This document shows positions 22,392 through 33,724 of a stretch of 64,000 bases of DNA, one piece after another (position 1 is the stretch's first letter; each line of letters starts with the position of its first letter). Source of the stretch: Anagrus nilaparvatae. Its lineage: Eukaryota; Arthropoda; Insecta; Hymenoptera; Mymaridae. A program made the position numbers and the translations under genes. The DNA lies in NCBI GenBank assembly GCA_022575985.1, contig JAKSXM010000147.1:18634001-18698000 (forward strand), given 5' to 3'. Under the pieces are notes generated by a model that was not told where the DNA came from, did not search any database, and was given only the letters and a program-made list of their open reading frames with translations.

Positions 22392-22667
22392 GTTCATCTA
22401 GAAAATACACGTGTTTTAATTGCATTTTTTTTTATTTTTATTTTTTTTTAGACTTATATTGAATGCTCCAGATTGTACGCCGATTTCAAAACCCGCCGAC
22501 TTTCAGCAGCTGTAACTCCGCCATTTTGGAAAATTTTTATTCGAAAATTTACAATTTTCAATTTTAATATATAAACAATATTCTCCTAAAATTTTATTCA
22601 TTTATTTCAACTCCTTCATAATAAAAATCCTATTTGAAAAAACATAGCATTTCATAGCCTTCCCCCC
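21959..22667. mobile_element. TTAA-flanked MITE with 18-bp perfect TIR
   Basis: TTAA flanks both sides (21955-21958, 22668-22671), and GGGGGGAAGGCTATGAAA is perfectly repeated in inverse at the right end. The interior has a T-run of about 30 near 22370 and the motif ACTTTAAACTCGTTTTTCTC shared with the MITEs at 6932-7596 and 37932-38639. It is non-coding. The TTAA duplication suggests mobilisation by a piggyBac-type transposase (inference). Confidence 0.88.
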
Positions 22668-22744
22668 TTAAACAAACAATGGTTATTATTCTCACAAAAT
22701 TAAAATAAAATTATTATTTATAATTAATTATGTCCAGATCAGCC

Positions 22745-22823
22745 TTAGGCGACCCCTAGTGGCTGAAAATATGGTTTACCGTTAAATTAGCCTAAAAATG
22801 ACCCCCAGCGGCCCCTAGTGGCC
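22745..22823 (+). promoter_or_regulatory. Two CTCF-like sites
   Basis: GGCGACCCCTAGTGGCTG and CAGCGGCCCCTAGTGGCCA lie 59 bp apart in the same orientation. Both resemble the reverse complement of the animal CTCF core, AGCGCCCCCTGGTGG, with two or three differences. Binding is not shown. Confidence 0.3.
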
Positions 22824-23427
22824 AAAAATAAATTATAGATGAAAATTATTGCTAATTTAGCTAGATTATTACGTAGTGACTTAAAAAGTAATAAAATTGT
22901 AAATTAAATATAAAATAAAATCAATGTTATATTATATAAATATACATTTTCTAATTTTAAATACTAATATATTAGTTTTCTATAATTGCACTCTTTGACA
23001 CATAATTAACTTTAAATTCGAGTAAATTGAATGTGGATTTATTTTTATTAAGGATTATCGAATAAAATATCAAAATTTCAGTTAATTAATTAAGAAAATA
23101 TAAATTTTGGTTTATCGATAATTAAATAAAATAAAACATTTTTACTACTGTCGTTAATTAAAATTTATGGTCACAAAATATAAATTTTAATTTATCGTTA
23201 TTTAAACATAGAAGTTAGTATATTTTGGTAGTTTATAAGGATTTTGTCTGCGTAAGTATTAGGGTTGCGTTATGCCTAAAAGGGGTTTCTAAAAACCTTG
23301 TCACAAATCAGGACGTGACTGGCGCCTTGGGTAAAATTTTAATTTGCAGGAAAGTCTACATCTTGGCATGGCGTAACTGCAGGAAACGCAAAATGGAATA
23401 ATGGACAATTACTGTCTAGCGTTTTAA
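22824..23427. other. AT-rich right end of the large insertion
   Basis: A short imperfect direct repeat (AAAATATAAATTTTGGTTTATCG-like, about 23095 and 23175) and a GC-richer patch (23275-23400) precede the right 20-bp direct repeat. There is no TIR matching 7999. Confidence 0.4.
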
Positions 23428-24640
23428 AAATACTAATTTTTATTCCAGACCTCCTGTTTTTAATTCTGATAAAGTATTATTATACAAGAGGTATGTAGAT
23501 GACATGATAGTCAAAGAAGATCAAATAGATTTGGTTAAAGGTGTTTTTAATAGTTTCAATTGTTCGTTACAATTTACTGTGGAAAAAGAGAGCAAGAATA
23601 AGATTAGCTTTTTGGGTATTGAAATCACAAGACATCCTAATAAAATCTGTGATGTAAATTGGTTTAGGAAAAAGATTTACTCAGCTCGGTTTTTGAATTT
23701 TAATTCACATCATCTGTTAGATCATAAGAAAGGTATTGTTTATAATTTATTACAAATTATCTGACTCAAGATATCAGTCTGAGAATATTAAATTGTTAAA
23801 GAAATTTTTATTAGAATATAATATTTTATTAATTCGTTCCTTTCATAAATTTAAATTAAAAGATATTAATATTGGTCAATATGGAACATAAAAATAACAA
23901 TATAATTATTGCTTTAAATAAAATTGATGGAAAATTATTTGTCAGTCTTATTACTGACCTAAAAGAATGAAAGAGAAATGATATACTAATGTTATATAAA
24001 TGAGAATCATGAAAAGTTTAACATCTTGGTTTATCTAAAGAAGTATAGTAGTATACTTTACTGAGGATGGCTCGTACTACTATACAGAGCCGAAATAAAC
24101 CATTTAAATTCTTTTAGGTCAGTAATAAGACTGACAAATAATTTTCCATCAATTTTATTTAAAGCGATAATTATATTGTTATTTTTATGTTCCATATTGA
24201 CCAATATTAATATCTTTTAATTTAAATTTTTATTAGCTAATAATTATCCTATAGATTTTATAGATTTACATATTAGAAAGAGGTTAAAATTAATTCAAAA
24301 TACAATTGTGGATTACAGTAAAAATTCTGATATAATAAAAAATTTTTTTAAATTCTTTTTTACAAATATTTTACATCTCTTTTAAATAAACTGGCAAAAG
24401 AATTAGATTTCGTACCTATAAAAACAATCATAATATTTTTAATCTTTATAATGTTAAAATTTTAGGTGTAGAAAGAAACAAGCATGAAAGAATTTTTAAT
24501 GAGATGGCTAATATACAATTGGTCGATAATAAGATTAACAGGATGGAAAACACCAACAATTTAAAACTTTTTTTTGAAAATTCTATTCATTTAATGAAAA
24601 AAATGTTAAAAATTGCTGAATTAACTTTGCACTAGTCCGT
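23428..24640 (+). pseudogene. Penelope-like element, RT C-terminal half and endonuclease tail
   Basis: After the direct-repeat copy (23428-23447), the RT resumes with SDKVLLYKRYVDDMIV (catalytic RYVDD, about 23488), SLQFTVEKESKNKISFLGIEI and the WFRKKIYSARFLNF block, all standard Penelope motifs. Frameshifts and stops follow at 23762. At 24475-24630 a segment reading KHERIFNEMANIQLVDNKINR resembles the region after the GIY-YIG endonuclease in Penelope proteins. The GIY-YIG core itself is not readable. A 125-bp inverted pair (about 23845-23967 and 24104-24228) disrupts the interior. The element would have combined RT and nicking activity; this copy is dead. Confidence 0.85.
23845..24228. repeat. 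Inverted duplication inside the Penelope relic
   Basis: The arm 23845-23967 (GATATTAATATTGGTCAATA ... TCAGTCTTATTACTGACC) recurs inverted at 24104-24228. The spacer of about 136 bp holds a hairpin-like AGTAGTATAC...GTACTACTAT. Confidence 0.85.
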
Positions 24641-26360
24641 GTATATGTTTCGCGTGGGTGTAACAAGTTATATAATGCACACACGGGACTTTGTACAAAT
24701 TATATTTAAAATTATATACATGTTACTATAACAGAAGACAAAATGGTGCTAGAAATAACAAAGAAATGAGTTATTTAATGTTGGTTTTAAAGTTATTTAA
24801 TATTTAATTTGAAAATTTTATTATATTATCTAAAGAAAATTTGTTAAAAGATTGTGTTTATATATTAAAATGCACCTCTATGTTTTTTTTAATGTAAAAA
24901 ATTATGACTAAATACTATAATATTAACTCATATATAAATAGACTTAGTGATACATTCAACAACACTTTTGTAGATTTTGAATTTTTAGATTCACCGCAGC
25001 GAAGTTTTTTTTTTTTTTAAGTTAAAATAAAGATAGGATAAAATAAATTTTAATGCATATGTTAAAAACTGATGTAATAACACATGAGAATTTATGTCTG
25101 GGTAAACGAAAGCATAAAATTTTATAGCTACGAACTCCAAAAAAACAATAATTAAAAAAAACACATCTGCAAATAACGAAAAAAATACTAAAGTCGCGTT
25201 TAAATTATTATCGGCAGCAGTTGTAAATTACAAAAGCAGCGCTCATAAAGTATGAACGCAGCTATCAAAAATAATTCATCACAGCAGTGTCTAAATTTTT
25301 GTTTCTCTGTGTAGGTTTATATTTCAAAATCGATTTGGAATTAAGCACTAAGGGACATATTAAAGAATATGTATTTTAAATTCTCATCCGTTAACAAAAT
25401 TTACACCTGGTTGATTTTTAGATTACCAGCTTAGGTAAATTAGGTTAACCAAGATTCTTATCATATGACTCAGCGGGCAGCCTTATACAAGTAGTTTTAT
25501 TTGCACTTATGTTTAGTATAGTTCACCGTCCATCGTATATAGACTTATCTACTATAACCAGCTAGCTGTATTCTAGACAATTTTTTTTTTTAATTTACCG
25601 TAGAGGCTAGGGTTCCGACCGAACCCGACATGAATTATGATAAAAAAATTATAAAATGCAATTAATTTCTTATTAAATTTATTAAGAAAAGATGCGTTTA
25701 TAATGATAAGCTAAAAAAAAATGTAAAATATAATTATTCTACAGAAAATTTATTTATATAATACATGATTAATATCCCTGTAAAGGGATCATGCATGTTA
25801 CCTGAAATTATGGATTACATAAACTACAAAATTTTAGGAAAGTGTATTAAATGGAGGTATTATGTCTCACAACATTTTTCTAATGCGATTAGTTTTAAAA
25901 GATCACTTAGAAAATGTTTTTCAAACAAAAATAAATCACCAATAAAATATTTTTGTTTACCCAAAAATAAATTTTAAATATTTAATGGCTATCAATTTCG
26001 TTTAAAAATTGCTTCAAATTCTTGTAATTTCTGGCAACGTTCCTAAAAAGAAAATTTTTGGTTAATGTTTACTTTATAATTAAAGTGTTAAATAATAAAT
26101 TACCTGAAACATTTACTTCATATTTAACCTATGATTAGTACAATCGGACTTCTATTGTTCGGCCATCAACTCGTGTTCGATTCATCATTGCTATTTATAA
26201 ATATTTAAGGAAAGTTAATCATAAATTTTTTTTTTTAAATGTATGCATTAAATTTTTAGTTAACTTGTAAAACTTACAGATATATATGGATGATATGAAC
26301 ACTTCAAATTTGTAAAATTTTAAAAGGGATAGGTTCGTGATGATGAATTTAAAAAAAACT
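24641..26360. other. AT-rich interval; hairpin near 24635-24700, otherwise unassigned
   Basis: AGTCCGTGT and ACACACGGGACT near 24633-24692 could form a terminal hairpin of the Penelope element. A 70-codon frame at 25765-25977 (MINIPVKGSCMLPEIMDYIN) has no recognisable features. A weak tRNA B-box-like GTGTTCGATTC lies near 26173. Confidence 0.35.
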
Positions 26361-26835
26361 TATAACCGGTTTGTGTAAACACAACCTAAATGCATGGAAC
26401 ATGTTTACTTCCAACTGAGGACTAGATATAATACAAATGTTACTCAACATTACAATACAATTTTCTATTGTTGTAATTTGTAATTATCACCTTACTAGTT
26501 GTTAAGATTCTAAACCCAAACTATTTTGATTCCCTAAACCTGAATTATTATAAGTCCCTAAACCTGAATTATTCCAAGTCCTTAAATCGATATTATTCTA
26601 AGTCCATAAACCTGTATTATCCTAAGTCCTTAAGCCCAGATTTTGCAAAGTCTCTTAAAAGTATTTTATTTATTTATATATACTTCCCTAATTATTCGAA
26701 GTCTTATTTGACCCCCCCCCCCCTTAAATAGGACAAATTTGACCCCCCCCCCCCTTAAAAAGGACAAATTTGACCCCCCCCCCCCATAATTTTCAAGTTC
26801 TGAAGTACCCCCTCCCTATAAACATGTTCCATGTT
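26361..26835 (-). repeat. G-tract 3' cassette, copy 3 (minus)
   Basis: On the minus strand it starts CATGGAACATGTTTA (26835), has three GGGGGGGGGGTCAAATTTG repeats, a stretch of about 22-bp units with the sense GACTTAGAATAATTCAGG, then AAACATGTTCCATGCA, the GGTTGTGTTTACAC hairpin and ACCGGTTATAA (26361). No retrotransposon coding sequence is attached. Confidence 0.8.
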
Positions 26836-27936
26836 AAAATGGTTTTCTTAAATATTTGTTATTTTTAAGCCCTTGGAAGGATATTTATTTTTCATTTCAC
26901 GATGTAAATATGCTGCACTTTATGCCCGTATCTATGCTTGAAAGACATATAAAGTTAAAATAAAAATTTTTTTAAACATTCTTGCAGGCTTAAAACTGTT
27001 TACTAATTTACATTTCATTCTAAATTGTAAACAGCAGAAAGTTTTTTGATTTTTTTTTGAATTTCTTATGAATTTAGGATTTAATTGCGTAAAGAAAAAA
27101 AATATGGTCTTAATAGAGAGTTTTTTTTATACATGTTTTGTATATTATAAATATGAAAATAGAGGTTGCGGTCGCTATCCGGAGTGGTCTTTAGACAGAG
27201 GTTCTTGTATATGTTAAATTATAGGGAATTGAAACAGTCCGGTCGTTGGCGGTCGCTAGTTAGAGTGGTCTTTATAGGAGGTTCGAATGTACATATATAA
27301 TTTTAATCTTATTATTTTTCTTCTTGCATCAAGTGCAACAATTTACATCTGAAAATGAAAAACTGTGTGAAACTATGTGTCTTAGAAGCGATTGAAATAT
27401 GCCAATAGAAAATATCATTGCTTTGATGTCGCCGCTATTAAACGAATGGCTTCTCGCCATCGAATACGGCAGTCATTGTTTTGATGTAAATTTTCGAGAG
27501 TATAAGATTGAATTAATAGAGGGCATACAATCAAAATAATTGTTTTTAATATTTTGATTTAACGTTTAAAAACATTCAATCAATAGAAATTGATTTCAGT
27601 TCAATAATATTATTAATAACAAAAAAAAGTACGTATTATGCATATGTTAGGTACTATTCTTTCTCTTTCTATCCTTCTGCGTATTTATTGTTTACTCAGA
27701 CTATAATTATGGCTTTTAATGGCGCGCGCGGTGTTTTCGTTTATATTATTGTTATTCATTATTACTATTATAAAGAAATGGAATTTCCTAAAAATTATTT
27801 ATGTTAGATTTAATTATTATTTTTAAATATGCATTCGCTATACCTAGATATGCATAAATTACTCTTAATATTAAAAGCGGTGGGAAAATTATTACCTGTA
27901 ACATATAGTCTTCAAAATTTTTTTAATAAATCAAAG
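26836..27936. other. AT-rich interval with a duplicated GTGGTCTTTA motif
   Basis: GGTCGCTATCCGGAGTGGTC near 27169 and GGTCGCTAGTTAGAGTGGTC near 27262, each followed by TTTA and GAGGTTC, form an imperfect direct repeat about 93 bp apart. The rest has no visible feature. Confidence 0.4.
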
Positions 27937-28008
27937 TGTCCTGTTAAAGTAATGGATAACGTATCTGTCTGTCACCCCAGAGGTTTATGGATCGAATCCC
28001 GGAGGTCA
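27937..28008 (+). repeat. tRNA-like SINE head (A/B boxes)
   Basis: TAATGGATAACG resembles a tRNA A box, and GGATCGAATCC matches the B box GGTTCGANTCC with one difference. The ends (TGTCCT and GGAGGTCA) pair weakly. A/T-rich sequence and A-runs follow, as in a decayed tRNA-derived SINE. Confidence 0.5.
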
Positions 28009-28858
28009 TCAAATTTTTCATCAGTTTTTTTTAATGGATAATTAATTTTAAAAAAATTATTTAAGTGTAAAAACGTTAATAAATATGTTATAATAACTAA
28101 TAAAAAAAATTTAAAAAAAAAAATAAATAAATAAATTCAAAAAAAAAAAAAAATTATAAAGTATAATTCAAAAAAAATAAACAAGCGGGGGAGACAATAA
28201 ACAAGTAAATATAAGAATAAAATATTAAATGTAAATATAAAATAAGAGAAAATAAAAAAATAAATTTTTTCTTATTTTCTGTTAATAAATATACATTGAA
28301 ATGATAATATTCAAAATCATTTCAATAGTTTTAAATATTTGAAATAATTCCAATCTCGCCATTGAATTAATAATATCCATCATTGGCATATATCAATTGC
28401 TTCTTAGACATTGCTTCAATTTCTTCGGTTTTTCAGTGTGACTCATCAGACATTCATACCTCGAGCATCCAATCCCGTTAACTCATCCAATATAATTCAC
28501 TTTTGTCCCTTGCCATACAAATAGATATAAAATTTTTTGCAAACATACTTAATATTAAAAAAAAAATGTTTCTTTTCGTTTGAAAGTATTTAAAATATTC
28601 TGCCATTATTGACTATTTAAAAAAAATTATTTTTTTGGTGTGTTTTTTTTTTTATTTTTTATTCATTGTGATTCAAACAACGCGAAATTTAATAATAAAA
28701 ACAAATTAAAAAAAAAATGTTATCGTAATTTTTTAGAAATTACGCCCACCAGTTAAAAGCAGCGTTTTAGTCAGCAGCATATTTCAATGGGAAAAATATG
28801 TATTATCAAAACAAAAAAATTAATTTTTTTTTAAATTCTCTAATACGTAAAGTATCTT
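28009..28858. other. A/T-rich low-complexity interval
   Basis: Long A-rich runs with interspersed T (28080-28270), then unassigned sequence. There is no frame or TIR. Confidence 0.5.
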
Positions 28859-30570
28859 CACGGTGACCTGGAAGCGTTTTATTATTTGATCAAAATGACA
28901 AAAAAAACCGTATGGTGGGGTGTTTTCTACACTAAAAAATGTCTACGAATTTCCTATCCGAACCTTCTATCCAGCTACTTTAAGCGTTTGCTGTCAATAT
29001 TTTCATATTTTCAATATTGTCTTGATTTTTATAATGGATTTCCTTAAAATTATGACCTTGAAAAACGACAAAATTCAATTTTTCTCATATAAGACGTGTT
29101 CGAATTTCCGGGGAAAAAATAGACAAGTCCCTCTTGTTAATAATATACAGAAAAATTTATTCAGAAAACTACAATACTTTTAAAATTGGTCCCCTTGAAA
29201 TTTGGACCCTAAAAGGCAACGAAAATCGATTTTTGTCATATAAGAGGTGATCAAAAGCGAAAATAAATGGTTTGATCGGATTCCTGGGGAAAAAATACGT
29301 AAGTATCTTTAGTAAATAATATTTAGAAAATTTTATTTTTTAAACTAATAAACTTTTTTGATTGTTTTCCTTAAAATTGGGACCCTAAAACACGAAAAAA
29401 AATTGATTTTTCTCATATAAGAGTTAGTCAAAAGCTAAAATAAATGGTTTCATCGGATTCCTGGGCATAAAGTATACAGGACCTTATTTTAAATAATAAT
29501 CAGAAAAACTTATTTTGAAAACTGCTAACTTTTTATAATAGATTTCCTTAAAATTGGGACCCTAAAAACCAATAAAATCGATTTTACTCCTATAAAACGT
29601 GGTCAAAAGCTAAAATAAATGGTTTCATCGAATTCTTAGGGAAAAAATAGACAAGTCCCTCTTGTTAATAATATACAGAAAAATTTTTCAGAAAACTACA
29701 AAACTTTTAAAATTGGTCCCCTTGAAATTTGGACCCTAAAAGGCAACGAAAATCGATTTTTCTCCTATAAAACGTGGTCAAAAACTAAAATAAATGGTTT
29801 CATCGGATTTCTGGGGAAAAAATACATAAGGTCCTTTAGTAAATAATATTCAGAAAAATTTGTTTTGCAAGCTATTATACTTTTATGATTGATTTCCTTA
29901 AAATTGGGACCCCTAAACACGACAAAAGTCGATTTTTGTCATATATGAAGTGGTCAAAAGCTAAAGTAAATGGCTTCATCGAATTTCTGGGGAAAAAATA
30001 GACAACTTTCTATTGTAAATAATATACAGATAAATTTATTCAGAAAACTACAAAACTTTTAAAATTGATCCTCTTGAAATTTGGACCCTAAAAGGCAACG
30101 AAAATTGATTTTTCTCGTATAAAACGTGGTCAAAAACTAAAATAAATGGTTCCATCGGATTTCTGGGGAAATAATACTAAAGTATATCAATTGGAACATA
30201 ATTTTAAACGTAATTTTAATCCACTGGAAAAACTGAAAGATTTAAGAAAATCCCAATTTTAAGGAGGCTTTCGAGAGCTATCGTGTGCTCAAAAATCTAA
30301 ATCCAACGAGAAACTTATTTTTTTTACTTATATTTTCGAGTTCTGCAGGCGCGTTAGGAATCCCGGATACTTCGAAAAAAAAGCCAGTCTTATAAAAAAA
30401 TTCAAATCATCATTATTCAAATTATGAAAATATTGACAGCAAACGCTTAAAGTAGCTGGATAGAAGGTCCGGATAGAAAATTCGTAGACATTTTTTAGTT
30501 TAGAAAAGACCCTAATATACAGTTTTTTTGTCATTTTGATCGCATAATAAAACGCTTCCAGGTCACCGTG
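28859..30570. mobile_element. TIR element with internal 175-bp tandem repeats
   Basis: The left arm 28859-29010 begins CACGGTGACCTGGAAGCG, and its inverse ends at 30570. The arms of about 150 bp include AAACGCTTAAAGTAGCTGGA and its complement. TCTT flanks both sides (28855-28858, 30571-30574). Inside, 29050-30190 is a tandem array of about six units of roughly 175 bp with the landmarks GGGACCCTAAAA, ATCGATTTTTCTCATATAA, AAATGGTTTCATCGGATT and CTGGGGAAAAAATA. There is no coding capacity. Elements with this architecture (TIRs around satellite, for example Tetris in Drosophila) are known. Confidence 0.85.
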
Positions 30571-32010
30571 TCTTTACAAAAAATTTTAAATAAATACCTC
30601 CCAAGGGTTCAAAGAAAACAAATATTTATGAAAGTTTTTTTGTTTAACTTAATCACAACGAATCTATCCTTAAAAAACGCCCCCCCTCCCCCTAAGACCT
30701 CGTGTTAAAATAATGTTTTTGTTTAAGTTTTCAAAAAATACGTAATCATCAAAGTTTTTATATTTTTATAGCTAAGACGAAAATTCCTCAAGCAAGATTA
30801 TATTCATTTATACTAATGTTTTGACATCGTTGATAATAATGCGAGCACATAGTTTTCAACGTTGTTAAAAAAACAAGGTTATTTTCAGTTTCCGACATTA
30901 TTAATTTCAATGTCATCATGGTAAATTAGTTTGTTCAAAAATCGAACGTCGTTATTTACTGTGTTGACTCCTTTCCGTGTTGTTTTTAACAACTGTAATC
31001 AGAATCCTTGAAGACTATTAGAAAATTAGGGCACCATACGAGGCGCAGAAGTACTGATTTACAATCTTACCACTTTGCAAAATTTCAAAAATTAGAATTT
31101 TGAGTAGTAGTGCTTGGAAAGCAGGACTCAAAAAAACCTTAAATAAACAAATAATTAAAAGACAAAATTTGTGAATTTTATTTTTACAATTTCAAAAAAA
31201 AATGTCAATTTTCGAAAGATTTAAGTTCGGAAATTCAATTTTCCGAATATTTAACTTTTTAATAATATTTAAATCTATTTTAAAAAATACAAGTATTTGG
31301 AAAAACAAATTCCCAGTCTGTGATTTTTTCAGACTTATTCTGTTTTATGAATTTATAAATGAATTGATTGCTTTTAATATTTATTTATAATTTAATTTCT
31401 AAAATTAAAATGTATTCTTTTTTAGCTTTGATTAGTGAAATCAAGATTTTGTGTTTTGAATTCTGGCAGATACCACAGTTGTAAGCTAGCACTTCTGTGC
31501 TTTGAATGGCAGTGCATTGGAAAAATCAAATATTTTTAAAATATTGTTGTAATCTAGTTAATATACAGGGGGGGGGGGTCTGTTTTGTTTGATTTGGTCT
31601 AATATAGGATTTTCAGATTACAAATTTCGGGATATTTTCTATAAGAAATGAGCAGAATTTAAATTTGCAAAAACTACCCTTAAAAACAGGTATTTTTTTA
31701 ACTACTGAAAATTGGCACTTCACCCTCAAATTTTAAAAAACATGTAATATATAAAAAATTTCTCTTTCAGAGATATTGTTTGTTTATTTAAGGGTGAAGC
31801 TCCAATGTTCAATAGACAGGACTCCAGAACTCGTAATCAGTGACTCAAAAAACCCATAAGGACCAAATCTGGGCACTTAAAGTTCGAATACATCAAAAAT
31901 ACTCCTTTATAGTAGACCAAATCTATTGATGGCCGAAAAAAAAACAAATGAAACCGTATATTGACTGAAGTATTTTTACTTTGTAAGATATTTATACAAA
32001 AGAATATATA
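30571..32010. other. AT-rich interval with a diverged foldback relative
   Basis: 31570-31940 contains GGTCTAATATAGGATTTTCAG and GCAAAAACTACCC, which resemble parts of the foldback at 49735-50792 (GGTCTATTATAGGTTTTTT, GTAAAAACTACCC). It is probably a diverged copy of that family. The rest is unassigned. Confidence 0.4.
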
Positions 32011-32861
32011 TGCCGCAGTACAATAGACATTTTAGTATAATAGGCTATTATCCGTATTTTAGAAAAATAAAGTCTTTAAATTCACATTTTGTCTATGATA
32101 CTAAAATTTTTAGTATTATAGCCTATTATACGTATTTTAGCCTATACTACTGACGTAGCGCCGTATTTTAGAAATTAAATTTTTTTCTAGTTTACTATAG
32201 TAAAAATTCAAACGCGAGCCAAATTTAGAGTAAATATGTTATTTATTTATTTCGTGTACGTTTACATTAACTTTTTTATTACATCTTATAATATAATAAT
32301 GCTTACTAATAATGCTGTACTTCTGTTCGTGGGAACCATCCTTTTATTATCCCATCTTTTGTACCAATCTGAGAAACGTTATTTTAAATTTTAAATATTA
32401 TACCGCAAATATTCGGTAGGTCCAAGAGTCCTCGATCTACAGTTGGTACATGGATTGTAACGTTATCGCCGACTTCTAGTGGTGGAAATTCTTTTTCTGT
32501 CGTATTTATCATTTTATCAGCTGCTATTTCTTAAAAGTGATTTCGGGAAAATATACTTTTTATTTGAAAAATAAATAACAATTTGTGTAAAATAAAATAT
32601 TTTGAAAATAAATGTACACGAAATTAATTAATAACATATTTACTTTATAATTGGCGCGCGTGTGAATTTTTACTATAGTAAACTAGAAAAAATTTAATTT
32701 CTAAAATACGGCGCTTCGTCAGTATTATAGGCAAAAACACGTATAATAGGCTATAATACTAAAAATTTTAGTATCATAGGCAAAATGTGAATTTAAAGAC
32801 TTTATTTTTCTAAAATACGGATAATAGCCTAGTATACTAAAATGTCTATTGTACTGCGACA
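32011..32861 (-). mobile_element. Non-autonomous Ginger-like element with long TIRs
   Basis: Both ends read TG(T/C)CGCAGTACAATAGACA facing inward, with arms of about 260 bp (32011-32270, 32605-32861). TATA flanks both sides (32007-32010, 32862-32865). A TGT-type terminus, long TIRs and a 4-bp duplication fit the Ginger group of integrase-type DNA transposons. The arms contain nested copies of TAGTATAATAGGCTATTAT. The centre encodes an integrase C-terminal fragment on the minus strand. Confidence 0.65.
32312..32521 (-). pseudogene. Integrase/transposase C-terminal fragment (KRBA2/SCAND3-like)
   Basis: The minus strand reads LEVGDNVTIHVPTVDRGLLD, LPNICGIIF, then IGTKDGIIKGWFPRTEVQ. This resembles the vGDnV-x-vPxVDRGxxDxxNilGvI...GTKxGxlxxxxxR block found after the integrase core of KRBA2/SCAND3-like proteins and Ginger-type transposases. 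I know it from recurring annotations, not from a search. One stop lies in the middle. No DDE core is present, so this is a deletion derivative of its parent transposon. Confidence 0.6.
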
Positions 32862-32967
32862 TATATATACTGTTATAATTATATGCTATTAAAATTATAA
32901 GGATAAGTGTGTGGTATTGTTAGTTATAAACCATAAATGTTAAAAATTTTGACCCATATTATATTAA

Positions 32968-33162
32968 CGGGTTAGTAAGGTAGAACCGTTACCTACATTA
33001 ATTATTTTGAAATAATTAATTTTGTTGTAAATAAAAAAATTTGAATTTTCTTTCATCTACTTTGTAATTAAATTCTGCCTCGATTAAAAAAAAAATAAGT
33101 AATCAGTAATAATAAATAATATTTATTAATTTCTTTTTTTAAATTGACGCAGAATTTAAAAC
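32968..33162. mobile_element. Half copy of the GGTAAGGTAG TTAA MITE
   Basis: TTAA (32964-32967), then CGGGTTAGTAAGGTAGAA, and the inner sequence AATAATTAATTTTGTTGT and TTAAATTCTGCCTCGATT, match the arm of 18531-18893. The second arm is cut short at about 33162 (GACGCAGAATTTAA). Confidence 0.75.
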
Positions 33163-33225
33163 TACCAGGTTGGCCCAATAGTACCAGAATGGCCCAAAAG
33201 TACCATATTGGCCCAAAGGTGTCAT
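33163..33225 (+). repeat. 19-bp tandem repeat, three units
   Basis: ACTACCAGGTTGGCCCAAT, AGTACCAGAATGGCCCAAA and AGTACCATATTGGCCCAAA lie in tandem, directly at the broken end of the preceding MITE. Confidence 0.8.
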
Positions 33226-33724
33226 TCGACAGCAGCGGCAGCGTTTATAATTTTATAATATATAGATATATATATTTTGTTTATTCATATATATTGTTTA
33301 TACATGTGGGAAAGGTATCAAGTTTTATTTTCAATATATATTATCAATTATTATTTTATGCTTTTTTTAAGATTGTTTATGCAAATGTTTGTTAACTTTA
33401 TTAATTTATCGATTTATTTTTACTTTTTGATTATTGATTGATTTGTGTTTTTCATATCAAAATTATTGTTGTATTGAATGAAAGGTTGAAATAAAATGAC
33501 TTTTTTGTAATTTTTTAGCTGTAGCCATAAAATCTTTTTTTTTTGTGTACAAAAAGAAGATATTTCCCATACGGGAAAGGTTTCAATTATTTGCAAAGTA
33601 AGAAATTTTACAAATTAAATTTTTTAGCTATTAAAGTTTGAAACCTTTTGGAATATACTGTAAATTTTTTAAAAATTATATCAAATTATAAAAATAGAAA
33701 ATTGTATTGTAATGTTGCGTAATA

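Noticed and set aside
26150..26190. GTGTTCGATTC as a tRNA B box
   Set aside because: A single box without a credible A box or acceptor pairing.
28415..28460. CTGATGAGTC on the minus strand, hammerhead-like
   Set aside because: The following GAAAA lacks a closing stem II and no cleavage triplet is present.
29060..30190. Tandem array considered as a possible CRISPR or regulatory array
   Set aside because: The units are 175 bp, continuous and degenerate, with no spacer structure. It is a satellite inside a TIR element.
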